A stretch of DNA of 64,000 nt from Gymnothorax reevesii (Eukaryota > Chordata > Actinopteri > Anguilliformes > Muraenidae): positions 28,195,001-28,259,000 of the forward strand of contig CM056574.1 of the NCBI GenBank assembly GCA_029721435.1. The letters run 5' to 3'. The position numbers were made by a program, and so were the translations under genes. The notes under the pieces are model-generated. The model was not told where the DNA came from. It did no database searches and saw only the letters and a program-made list of their open reading frames with translations. This document shows positions 21,880-33,440 of this stretch, piece after piece. How positions within the stretch are numbered: the stretch's first letter is position 1; each line of letters starts with the position of its first letter.

Positions 21880-22143
21880 AAACACTGAAAATATTTTGAA
21901 CAAGAGCAATCCGAGATTTCTGATCTCCGCCAAAGGATGAAATTTATACAAATGCAAATGCGGATCCGGATCATCACCAAAATTTAATGGAGTAGTCCCT
22001 GGAGCAAGACCTATCTCTGGTAAAAATTTCATAAAGATCCATCCAGTAGTTTCCGAGAAATCTTGTCCACAGACAGACAAACAAACAGACGAATAAATAA
22101 ATAAAATAACGGACCCGATCGCATTATCTCCTTGGCGGAGATA
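21880..22143 (-). repeat. CTCCGCC-family repeat, copy 2 with inverted ends
   Basis: On the minus strand it opens with cattatctccgccaaggag, then tttgtttgtctgtctg, gatttctcggaaactactgg, tggatctttatgaaattt, gtgatgatccggatccgc, and closes with ctttggcggagat. The opening CTCCGCCAAGG and closing CTTTGGCGGAG are inverted relative to each other, suggesting terminal inverted repeats of about 11 bp. It lies 450 bp from copy 1, in opposite orientation. Confidence 0.68.
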
Positions 22144-22867
22144 ATGAGTTAAGTGCCAACTTTTGGAAAATAAATTAAACGGCAGAAAAATGCTAAAATG
22201 GGAGATGGATTTTACAGTAAGTTTTAGATTAATTATTTCCATAATTGCCATCTTGACATATTATGCATATTACATATATCCAGTCCAGCCTATTAGTGAT
22301 CTCTTCGTTATATCTCAATTAATTATTTCTTAATCATTATAGGCTTGTGTATCAGTCTTTATTCAGATGATAAATGGTGGGATAATTCATCAGGCATGAA
22401 CAGGTTGAAAGCAGTTATGCTTTAAACTGGTGGCATGCCGCAGAAAATCCCATAATGCCTGTGCTACCCCAAGGGGTAGTTCAGGTTGAAGAGGTTTACA
22501 AAGGTCATTGTCCAGCAGAGGCCTTGACAGGGGTGAGCTGTCCTTCCTATTTGAGGAAGATAGAGATGATTTGCCTTACCAGTGATATAGAAGACATGCA
22601 CAGCCTATACAAATTTGCATGTTAGCTCAGACATGCATAAAATGCCTGAGCCTAAACTGGTTTTAGCAAGCACTTTGAATAAATTATCTGTCATATATGC
22701 GTAAAAAAATGCAGGTGACCAGCACCAAATGTATGCTATTGAAAAGAAAGCAAAAGTTTTTCTTTTTTTTTGTATGTATGTGCACAGATGTGCACAAGCT
22801 AGTGATAGAGATAAATTAACACAAGGGGTTCAAAAAATTATCTCTTAAATTTGACCTATCCTTGTTA

Positions 22868-23147
22868 CTTAGGAGCAGTGGGCAGCCACAGTTCAGTGCC
22901 CGGGACCAAATCAAGTTTTAAGGCCGGAGCCTTTGGTCTGAGGCACTAGTAGGGGTGTTACTATGGAGATTGTTTTATTTATTTCTTTCATTTCTGGGTA
23001 GGATAAACCAGAATACCTGGAGAAAACCCATGTGAACTTAGAGAAAACATGCAAATTCCACACAGAAGTTCTGGCTGGCCTGGGCTCAAACATAGAACCT
23101 ATTTCAAGACAACAGCAGCAACCACTGCGCCAGTGCGCCACTGTATA
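22868..23147 (-). mobile_element. tRNA-derived SINE (same family as 57450)
   Basis: Minus strand: the head at 23147 has an A box (ctggcgcagtggttgctgc) and a B-box-like tgtttgagcccagg. The fixed body follows (tctgtgtggaatttgcatg, gggttttctccaggtat), ending with a gtcccgggcactg / ctgcccactgctcct tail. The same head, body and tail order is better preserved at 57450-57745. RNA polymerase III-type SINE, old copy. Confidence 0.8.
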
Positions 23148-23149
23148 TG

Positions 23150-23660
23150 TGTGTCTGTGAATGTGAATGTAAGATCTTTCTTTGTGTATATGAGAGTTCA
23201 GACTCATGAATTTGAGAGTTTTTTATGTATGTACAGAGGTCAAACTAGTGAATATAAGGTTGTTTTCCAAGTATATCAGCAGTCATAGTAGAGCATATCA
23301 GAGCCATTTAAATGCATACGAGAGGTAAACTGAGTAAAAGTGAATGTTCTGAATGTCAGTGTATATAGTCATATGAGTGAATGTGATAGCCTTTTTCTGT
23401 GTATGTGAGCGATCAAATAAGTGAATAAGTGATCTTAGTACAGTATATGTACATGTGCAGTCAAATTAATGAATTTGAGAGGTTTTTTTGCAGATAAGGG
23501 GGCAAACTGGTGAGAGCTTTGCATGAGTATGTGTGCAGATAAAACTTAGAAATTGAGAGGTTTTAAAATGAATCTGAGAATTCCAACGAGTGACTATGAG
23601 AGCTTTGAAAATACGGTATATGTGTGCAGTCAAACTTGTGAAAATGAGAGCTTTTATTTG
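23150..23660 (+). repeat. Degenerate tandem repeat, ~60-90 bp unit
   Basis: Variants of 'tgtgcagtcaaactagtgaatttgagagctttt' recur through the block (for example near 23190, 23225, 23460, 23500, 23540, 23625), with spacers of changing length. It starts at the head of the SINE. No frame runs through it with meaning. It is an aged minisatellite. Confidence 0.6.
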
Positions 23661-23919
23661 TTTTGTGTTTTATTTTTCAACTATGGCTTCAATGGAGAAT
23701 TAATATATGCCCTGACCGTGAGACTAAATTTATGACTGAGCTAATGGGTCCTCAGCATGAATTCAATGTTTTGTATCATGTCTGATCTGTTGTGTGGCTG
23801 TTTCTCTGGCCTTATTCTATACACTTATTGTTTGTTTCTCTGGATAAATGCGTGTGCCAAATAAAAGTATTACTTTTTTGTTTTTTTGAAACTATGACTG
23901 ATATGGAATCAGTTGACAC

Positions 23920-24935
23920 CAGATGCGGAAAAAAGGGAATGAGGATTTTATTATTAACAAAACAAAACAGGCACGAGGGCCAACAAAAAACTTGGCCCAA
24001 AGGGTTGCAAAAAACAAACTGAGGTAAGCTACACAGAGCTATAAACAATAAATGCAAAAGGCAAAAAACAAAAAGGCACTGGAAACTCCAGGCGAGAAGA
24101 TCAAGAAAAATAAATAACAAGACTAAATATATATACACAAAACAAGAGGCTAGGACGAGACTTGAAACTAGAAATGCTAGGGGACTTGACAACAAGAACT
24201 TGGCTACACTTGCACATGCAATGAGACGCGAGACACTGTCTGCCAGCCAACTTCCACCGCATCCAGATAAAGGCTTGGAAATCATGACATGAGGGGCAAC
24301 ACCTGGAGAGAGAGAGAAACAAGAGGCATGGCAAGATCAAGACATGGACAGAGATTGGATGACATGACCTGCTCATTAAGAGAATGAGCGTGCTCAGCTT
24401 AAGTACCAATTAAGTATGCAGTTTGGAAGCAAGCATGAATGTTCAGAACAGAAAAGCACAGCAAGATCTTGAAATAGCAAAGCAGGAATCATGACAATAA
24501 ACTCCCTGTCTAAATTAGTAATATTAGTAATGTGCCTATCTAAGAAAAACACCACCCAGTGAATGTTAGTAAATGTTAGTAACTTAAAAACAGTTAATTG
24601 CCAATTAAGCTTAGAGAGCCCCGAATCAGCACAGCACAGAAGGAAGAGGGAAATACCAAAGCCAACCCAGAGCTCTGAAATGTGCAACAACGAAGGCACG
24701 GGGCGGAACGCAGACAAGCGGTGGAGTGGCATGGCAGACCTGGCATGAACAAAAACATGGAAAAGTAAAAACATGGACATGGAACATGAAATCTGAAATG
24801 TAAAATCCTGAGACAAGAACCTGCTAAAACTATGACATGAACTATGAACTATGGAATCTTGGAACATGAAACTGTTAAAACCATGAATAATACTGTTCTG
24901 GCCAAAGGCCAGAACCCCGGAACACAACAATGACA
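23920..24935. mobile_element. Dispersed repeat family A, copy 3
   Basis: A block rich in aaaac/cagg phrases with the family landmarks: an A-rich left part (caacaaaaaacttgg), GTTAGT words at 24565-24590 (gaatgttagtaaatgttagtaa), cggggcgga at 24699, and a right part with repeated aaacatggac/gaacatgaa, ending aacaatgacaggg near 24935. The closing atgacagg matches the end of copy 1. Several spurious minus-strand open frames cross it. No coding content and no terminal inverted repeat seen. Confidence 0.65.
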
Positions 24936-27205
24936 GGGTTTCATCTGAAAATAAAACTGCATCTAAGGATGTGATTCACTGAGTTTTAAGGAAATAGTGC
25001 AAGATTATCTGCACTTGACTATTATCATGGTACTGTAATGGCCTGAGATCAGCTGTCCTGGACTGAGTTAACTGAGGGCTTTAGCACTTGAGTTTGTGAG
25101 TTTTTTGTACTTTCCCATCGATTAGGGTATGGTTCAGTGTGCTTGGCTTTCATCTCTGAGCTCCATTTTCCATAAATACGCTTATATTTCCATTCTAAGG
25201 GAATACAATGTGAGTAAGTGCACTTGATTGTACTTTCTAGAGGATTAGTGCAAAAGTGAACTCATCTGAGGGCACTCAAAGGAAAGAATTCCCGGAACTG
25301 CACTTTGCCATGCATTTTGAAGAACTAATGTGTGAATCTGAGCTTGCGACTGGACATTCTGAGTGAGAAAATGGGCTTAATTGAATATTATAAGGCTATT
25401 ATGAGTGAAAGTAAGTGCCCTTCAGTGCATCTTAAAAACTCAACAGATAAAATGTGGGGAAACAATAAGATCCTTCTTCTGAAATGCTTTGGTTTGATTT
25501 CGGAGGGGCTAAGATGAAAGGCGTGGTCTCAGGGAGGGGGTGAGTAGGTGAGAGGGTGCCTGTTTGATGTCCGGTATCACACTGCCATCCCATACAGCCA
25601 TCCTGTCCTGGTGACACAAAGTTCTCTCTCTCTCTTGCTCTCTCTCCTTATGCTCTTTAAAATGGAATAGGATTTGTATCCCCATGCGATATGAACTCCT
25701 GTACACATCTTCAGATGTGAAACTGAACAAGCCAGGTATGAACTCAGCACACATTTACAGGAAATATCCATCTCTCTCTGTGGAACTGCATCACTTTTGT
25801 TAAAGAAAGTTCACTTCCTACAATTTATTTGCAATGATTTCAATTCATCTGGTTTCAAGAACGGTCCTGAGGAGTTTCCTCAGTTTTCAATGCTTTTTGC
25901 GGGCGAGGCGGCGGACATTTTTTTTTTTACATATCAATTTTTTTCTCTTTTTCTCCATACCTTGCTGAGAACATTTCTGCTAAAATTATACTCAGGCAAA
26001 CTCTCATTATTGCAGGGTGTTCTGTTCAACTGAGGGGTGCATATGGTGGTGTTATTATAAATTATACTCCAATCGTTTCCTGGTAGTTCTTACTTTGTCC
26101 ATATAATGAATCACAAAGGAAACAATATCCTTCAGAAGGTAATTAAATACAACTTCTCACTCAAGCTGTGGAAATGAAAAAGGGGGATGGATATCTGTAT
26201 TCCTCACTTTTGCAAACTAACAGAGAAATTGCACACACCCTTTCTCTCCCTCTCCCTCCTTCTCTCGCCCCCTTGCTCTCTCCCTCATATCGAAACTCTA
26301 ATCCTGGAATTCTGTCCCATTCCTGTCATGACTCACCACCTCCTTCACACTGTTACTCCTTTGAATTCTCAGAGACTTTCCTCTTGCCTTCATATCCTCA
26401 AACACAGCAACAGATACAAAGTACAGAATCTCCTCCCCTAACCCCTTCATACATCGACTCCACATCAAGGAGGACACATCAGAACAGCCAAATCGCAACG
26501 TGTTCGCTTGGCTCTCTGATGCTGTTGTAATCCCAAGGTGAATCATACGGCCTGTGGCCAAGGCTGACAGACATGCTTAGCCGAGTGCTGATTGAAGTGG
26601 TTGTAAACGCACAACAATGGCAGTGATTTCCAATCAGGTTAATTATAATCTCAGCTCCAGTACATGTTTTAAACGAGCTGCTGCCCTCCTCAGATGGTAA
26701 GGAGAAAAGGACTGAATGCTCTTCAAAAAAAAAAAAGTCTGGACTGAATTGGGTGCAGCTGGTTTGTCTTACTGGGTAGAGGTGAAGCTGAGTTATCTCT
26801 TAACATGCCTAACAAATTTATGGGGGACTCATCCAAGCATGCTGAGAAAATTAAGGAAAACAAGATAAAATAAATAAATGTAAAATAACTCCTGCCAGGC
26901 TGAGATTTAGGCAGCATTTTATAGTATTTCCCAGCTTAATAGAGTGAAAGAGACCCAGTAATTAATCTTTTTTTTCTAGAATTTGTTGAAGGAGTATAAA
27001 AGCGCCTCAGTGCATGGCGATAAGGAAGCTTTTCAGTATATTTGCATCAAAGGAGATTGACCAATTAACCTCCACCTTGACATGCTGTGTGACATGTCCT
27101 GTCTTTAGTTAGCATTTTTAAATTTTATACTCATGGGGAGATTTGTAACAGGGTAGAATGTTTTGTAACATGTAACTCTGGAGGTTTTTGTGTTTTTGCC
27201 CATTG
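24936..27205. other. Unassigned non-coding stretch
   Basis: 25620-25650 is a TC microsatellite (ctctctctct). 26240-26290 is C/T-rich. No gene, element end or structured RNA is recognisable. Confidence 0.5.
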
Positions 27206-27218
27206 TGCGCATATGTGT

Positions 27219-27233
27219 CTGCGTGTGTGTGTG

Positions 27234-27268
<35 letters not shown>

Positions 27269-27270
27269 CT
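27219..27270 (+). repeat. (TG)n microsatellite
   Basis: About 50 bp of tgtgtg with two tgcg interruptions. It explains the Cys/Val-rich open frames here, which are not genes. Confidence 0.95.
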
Positions 27271-28511
27271 GTGTTTGCATTTCCACCAGTCAACCTTCAG
27301 CCTCTTTATTTCAAGCCAGTTTCAAGCCAATGCTAACCACTGCCCAGCATTCTTTGGTTTCTGCTTGTGAATTCTGCATTATTGTGCAAGACATCAAAAA
27401 AAGAAAAAAAAGACTGAATCTGTCATTTTGTAGGAGGCGGCTCTCATTGGGAAAGTGAGTATACATACGTTACTTTGTAAAACATTTTATTAAAAAACAG
27501 TAAAATAGTTAGATGTTGTTCTGAGCCTGAAAAACAGTGATGTTCAAACAGAAATAACCAAATGCAGCAGTGGATCTAGCCAAATAAGCCTGATCAATAA
27601 CAAGCTTATGCGCCTGCGGAGTGTAAAGGCCTATTATTTAGTGAAGAAAGGAAGAGCTCTTGTTCATACAGCAACAAGGGATTTCTGGGCATTGACAACC
27701 CAAATAATACACTGTTTCCAGACTGACAACCGAAGTCCACATTGTGTGATTAAAGTCAAAATTACAAGGCTTTGTAGAACTGATGACCCCTTAATGGAAA
27801 CAGCCAGGCCTCAGACGCTTGGGGAAGATTCTAATGAAATAGACTTGTGACTATTACAGCTTCAAATCACCTGCCAACATAAGTATCATCCCCACCCAAA
27901 CACTCTCCCACCCATCCATATCAATCTCACTAGCTTTTTGGCTTTTGGGTATTAGGTATTGATCTTCACACCTATCCTCTGAACCTGGTGACCTCATGCA
28001 TGCTCAGTTCCCTGTGCTTATGCTGAATAGCAGTATGGGCGGGTATGTATGGCCAGTTTTATGTTTGAAGTGATAAATAGTACTGATGTTTACCAGCACG
28101 TTTTAAAATGTAAATATTCCTCTGGTACTTATAATATTTCAAAAGCAAATATCACATCAGCCTGAAAAAAACATTTTGGAATTAAATAGATATTAGAGTG
28201 AAAATCCTTTAAAGGATCTGGCGAACTTGCCAAGTGTTTCTCGGCTCCGTGGCATTAACCCCTAAAGTAAAGATGAACAAGCTGAATAAAGTTTGCAGTC
28301 TCTGAGTACACGTATATAAGTGCGTGCAGCCAACATTTGGAAACTTAGATCCTCGGTCTATTAGCTTTTTCATTGCCAAACACACACAAAAAAAACATGA
28401 GCATACAGAGGCACAAATATGTACACAAACATAGTCTCATATAATACCACACAGGTGCAGCTGTAGTATTCCCAGTACATACTGCTTTTACAAACAGATT
28501 CTCCCTACGCT
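27271..28511. other. Unassigned non-coding stretch
   Basis: AT-rich sequence. Short open frames (for example 27608-27850) show no domain motif or conserved-looking composition. No element recognised. Confidence 0.45.
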
Positions 28512-28516
28512 GTCCC

Positions 28517-28856
28517 TGTCACGCTCAGAACTGAGAGCAACAAAACAACAATGGGGAGAAAGTGAGTTAAGTTTCCACTAAATGTAGTTTACAAAAAATA
28601 TGATGCAAGCCACCAATGCCAGGTGAAAGGGTAGTAAGGTTGAGCAATGTGGACGAATAAAGATAGCGATTCCGCGAGCTCCGCAGCTCCCATGTCTAAC
28701 GGGACAGAGACAAACAGTGGCAGGTTTAAAAGGCCTCAGATACACCTGCGCACCGGTATACCCAATATTGCTGATTGCCTCACGTGACCTGTAGGGAACC
28801 AAAGAATTACAAGACAGGCCTAGAAGAATGTGAGTAACACACGGAGGGCCGTCACA
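28517..28856 (-). mobile_element. Solo LTR with perfect 5 bp target duplication
   Basis: A 340 bp block begins TGTCACGC and ends CCGTCACA on the plus strand, i.e. TG...CA ends, flanked by identical GTCCC (28512-28516 and 28857-28861). No internal retroelement sequence adjoins it, so it is a solo LTR left by LTR-LTR recombination. Minus orientation (TGTGACGGCCCTCC at the 5' end) resembles fish gypsy LTRs, with ttttaaa as a possible TATA. An AATAAA on the plus strand (28653-28658) argues the other way, so strand is uncertain. The 116-codon open frame across it is fortuitous. Confidence 0.83.
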
Positions 28857-28861
28857 GTCCC

Positions 28862-31800
28862 CCACTACTCTAAAATTATGGCAAGCGTGTTGCCTGTACA
28901 GACAGGACAGATTAACAGCTCTTTTCATCTGAGGATTACAACTGGAACGACTGTATAGTGGGGTCTCCTTTTCTCAGGAGCAGTTACTCCACCTTATTAT
29001 ATAATTATGGGATTCCATCTCAATTTTTCTTTCCCTGAGTAGACTACTCCCCTGAATTAGTGATTAAGAATGAAAGTTAATGAACTGCCAATCACTGACT
29101 TTTTTGTCAACAAAACCAAGAGAGTAACTGATAGTATGGGGTATCCCATCCTATTTTCACTTCTTAAACCTCACACTGAGTATCTTCCATCCTGTCCATT
29201 GCATTGGCTCTCCCCTGAAAGTCTCCAATATGACACATCAGTATTGTACTCCTGAGTGTGATTCATTACTTTGGTTACAGTGGGATGACTTCATCTTTCT
29301 GGAATTCTCTCACAACTTAAGCGCTCATGACTTCAGTGAGCGCACTGCATTGCATAAGCATTCTATTAGATTGCATCACACTTAAAGCCACCACACTTAA
29401 AGGGCGTCACTTTTTTCCTTGGAATTAAACACAACCATCTGTTCCATTAAAGCTAACTTGTATTATCTGAAAAGCAATACCTCTCATGGTAGATTACAGA
29501 CTGGGCAAATGAGGCAGGAGATTTGATAAGGCATTAGGCACTCCTAATTGCATTTATATACATAATTATTCGTCAATGACCATGTCTGTAAAATGGAATT
29601 TATAACAACAATGAAGCACAGATCAAAATCATAAACCTACAATTTAATTTGAAGGAAAGGGATTTCCCTTCACTTCCTCCTGGCCTCCAAGTGGAGCCCC
29701 TTCTGCCTCTGCCTCATATTTTCTCTTTTTAATTACAAGGCAACAATACTCAGCACCTGACAGGGATGAGGTGCAGCCAGGCTTTCTCTGCTCATCTTCA
29801 AGCGCTGCTCATATGACTGACCATCAAGTGGAGTAGAAATAAAGAGCCAGAATGGCTCCATGTTAAGGACTGATTCTCATATTGATTACAACCAAGGAAA
29901 CACACTGGTCCTTTTTAACAGTTACGTGGCACTGGAATAGTCTCCCTGTCTGAGAAACAACACGGGAAAATTTCGCCTGCTGAGCAAACAGCTGAGTTCA
30001 AGCTGTTCTTCCATCCAGTACAATGGAGAGAAATAAAGGAATGGCTCGCCTGTAAGGCACTGATTTGAATCTGTGGCTCTCTCGACTGCAGACACGCTGC
30101 CACACAGCACGCGTTGGCTCTGTAAGCCTCCCACAAACCCAAAGAGGGAAATAACCTGAGAAGGGCGAAGTTATCATTGTGCGTTTCCCCCTGGTCCTGC
30201 TAGAAAGAAAGTCTTTTCATAAACATTAGTAAAAGTCATCTTTGACCCTGTATAATTTATCTGACATGGTTGTAATTATGAATTTAAGAAAGAAAATGTA
30301 TACATTATGAGATGTATAGATAGAAACATAGATACATTATAGATGTATTATGCTTTAGAATTTAAACTTGCTTGTATGAAGAATCCAGTACTTTCATAAC
30401 TAGCCTACTCTCAGAACATTGTGTGTGGGTACCCCGCATGTCACACTGACGGATAAGCTGACTAGATGTCTGCGGTAACTCAAACATTGCATACAATGTC
30501 ACTTCTTTAAGTATATCCAGCAGTGGCTCAGGGACCCAAGAAGGCCAACAGTGGCTTTCTCCATTCTCAACACTGAGAACTGCTAAGTGGAGGAGACTGA
30601 TTTAATGACAGAAATGCAATACTCCGCGATACAATAAGCTGAAAGATGCATCCTCCCTAGGCCAGCTTGAGGGGGTAACCCCACATTATATTTTAACAGA
30701 GAGAGAGAGTCAGGCAATTTTTTGAGATACTAAGCAATCATTTCGTTGCCAGGTAGGTTCCTTGCAGCCTATTAAGTAACAAATCAAATATGTAAAATTA
30801 CTAACATACAAAACAAAAGAAAAAAATGAGAACAAATCACAGTCACCGTAGGGTATAATCATGCCTGGCAACAAGTAAAGCTACACGCGATGGGTTATGT
30901 GGGAGTCTGGCTGTAGAACTCCACACTAAGTTACACATGATGCATCACGTGGAAGTATGGCTGACTCAACAGGCATGTTTCCTCACTTTAGGTTCACCAA
31001 CCATGTGTTTGACCCTTTAATCATAAAACCATAATATGAACAATTAAATTTTTCCAGCCACATTTCCCGGGCCCACAGGAGGTGGGTGCTGGTCAGAGTG
31101 TTGGGCCATGTGGTTCACTGGGGACAGATATTTGCACTGGTCCAGTTTTCTCCCACATTTTAGATGAATTTGAAGACCCATAAAAATTGCTGTGGAAATT
31201 AGACTATTACACCAGTCCCAATCAAAATGACACAGCATATGCTCAGAACTTAAATTGTCTTGAAACATCCCATGCTGTGTGCTACATTACAGTGACTCAA
31301 ACCTGATAGAGAGAGAAGAAGTTGAGGGAGACTCAGGGAGGCTCAGGAAGACAGAGGTTCTGAGAGACCGTGGAGGTGGTCATCTTATGTTCTTGTACTG
31401 AAGGAATATCAAAGAGCAAAGGTGGAGGCTAGGAAATGTAGTTGTGGGCTATTGTAAAATGTGGAATAGGTTTTTCAACCACATTAACGGGAATAGTCTT
31501 TGAAACCTTGCACCACACCGGCTCACTGGTGTAGATTGTTTACAGCAATAGAGTTAAGTTAAGTCTGCCGATGCTGTGTACATAGATGGCAATACTGTCC
31601 ATTAATGAATTCATTCCACCTTTCAGTTATACACACATGACTGTCCTTTCTAGCACGTGCAAGGAAGTGGGATGCTTCTCCTTGAGTGTACTAAGACTAT
31701 AAACGCAGTTTTGCTTTTTGAGAGTAGCTATGCTTTTTTTTTTTTTTAAATCTGTGATTTGCTGACATGTTCGGGAACCTTACATGAGTAATATCCTAGC

Positions 31801-32450
31801 CTGTGGTGAGTGTCTCAGAGTTGCCTGGAGAGATTATTGATTTGAAAAACGGACATCCAAGGAAGGATAAGAGCCAAAGTGAGGAATGAATCGGATGACA
31901 GAACATCCATTAATAGCAACAGAGAGCCAGACTGTTACATTATTAAACACCAGAAACTGGGAGGAGGGATTAGCCATACCTCTTAGCTGCACCAGCTCAT
32001 AAATGCAGCTTGACGACTTGAAGGGCAGTGGTCATAGTAATCACCTTCACCATCTTGTGTGTAACATGGGCATCACATACAAATGGTTGGTGCAACAGTT
32101 CCACACTCCTTGGCCTTGGATAAACCCTGTATATGCTTGTCTTTTTTCAGGCCTTAATTGTAATGCCAGAAGCCTTAAGAGCTGTCAGAAGTTTACATTT
32201 TACTGATTAATGATGGGTGTTTTGCAGTTTAAATCGCATCCCCTGTCTGGAACAGATATTGATGTTTGATGGAATGAATATACTGTATCCATACTAATTT
32301 AAAGGCTTAGAATCCGTCAGATAAGCTCTTTGACTGCGGCAGTTGCAATGTGGCTAATTATACCTTTGAAACTACTTCATTTTTGTAGCTATTAAAATAT
32401 TATCCAACATCCAAAATCCTTGACATTTTCAGTGACGGTTTGTCTTTCTT
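28862..32450. other. Unassigned non-coding stretch
   Basis: A long, apparently unique AT-rich region with no recognisable gene, repeat terminus or RNA. A GA run is at 30700-30712 and a T run at 31733-31747. No open frame shows a protein motif. Confidence 0.5.
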
Positions 32451-32454
32451 AGAG

Positions 32455-33440
32455 ATCTCTGTGCAGAAGGTAAATCATCCAGGTGAGAGATCTCTGTGCA
32501 GAGGCCAACTAACAGGTGAGAGATCTCCGTGCAGAGGGTAACTTACGCAGGTGAGAGATCTCTGCAAAGGGTAACTCACAGGTGAGAGATCTCTGTGCAG
32601 AGGGTAACTTACGCAGGTGAGAGATCTCTGTGCAGAGGGTAACTCACACAGGTGAGAGATCTCTGTGCAGAGGCCAACTAACAGATGAGAGATCTCTGTG
32701 CAGAGGGTAACTCACGTAGGTGAGAGATCTCTGCAAAGGGTAACTCACAGGTGAGAGATCTCTGTGCAGAGGGTAACTCACACAGGTGAGAGATCTCTGT
32801 GCAGAGGCCAACTAACAGATGAGAGATCTCTGTGCAGAGGGTAACTCACGTAGGTGAGAGATCTCTGCAAAGGGTCACTCACAGGTGAGAGATCTCTGTG
32901 CAGAGGGTAACTCACACAGGTGAGAGATCCCAGCAGAAGGTAACTCACAGGTGAGAGATCTCTGTGCAGAGGGTAACTCACACAGGTGAGAGATCTTTGC
33001 AGAGGGTAACTCACAGGTGAGAGATCTCTGTGCAGAGGGTAACTCACACAGGTGAAAGATCTCTATGCAGAGGGCAACTCACACAGGTGAGAGATCTCTG
33101 CAGAGGGTAACTCACTGGTGAGAGATCTCTGTGCAGAGGGTAACTCACACAGGTGAAAGATCTCTGTGCAGAGGGTAACCCACACAGGTGAAAGATCTTT
33201 GTGCAGAGGCCAACTCACAGGTGAGATCTTTTTTGCACAGAGTAAATCACACAAGTGAAATATTTTTGTGCAGTGTATAAAGCATACAGGTGAGACATGT
33301 TTTGTACGGAGGGTAAATTACACAGGTGAGAGATTTTTGTTAAGAGGGCAAAACACACAGGTGATAGATTTTTGCACAGAGGGTAAATCACACAGGTGAG
33401 AGATTTTCTTGCAGAGGGTAACTCACACAGGTCAGAGACC
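32455..33440 (+). repeat. Minisatellite, ~29 units of 29-36 bp
   Basis: Consensus unit: caggtgagagatctctgtg cagagggtaactcaca, with a shorter form (agagatctctgcaaagggtaac). Unit types alternate in a fixed pattern that itself repeats with a 134 bp period (32651 and 32785 start matching blocks), showing higher-order duplication. The right third (from ~33220) is more diverged. Minus-strand frames reading LHRDLSPV-like repeats are by-products. Most units contain a BglII-type AGATCT and a CAGGTGAG word. Confidence 0.96.

Noticed and set aside
24101..24930. Hydrophobic minus-strand frames of up to 178 codons
   Set aside because: They arise from the purine-rich family A repeat read in reverse; similar frames appear in its other copies.
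27213..27458. Cys/Val-rich proteins over TG runs (also 37546-37767 and 10421-10651)
   Set aside because: Translation of TG/CA microsatellites, not genes.
28578..28928. 116-codon minus-strand frame with many Cys
   Set aside because: It lies across a solo LTR with defined ends and target duplications, and has no domain motif.
32455..33440. CRISPR array
   Set aside because: Units are contiguous variants without unique spacers, and the DNA is vertebrate.
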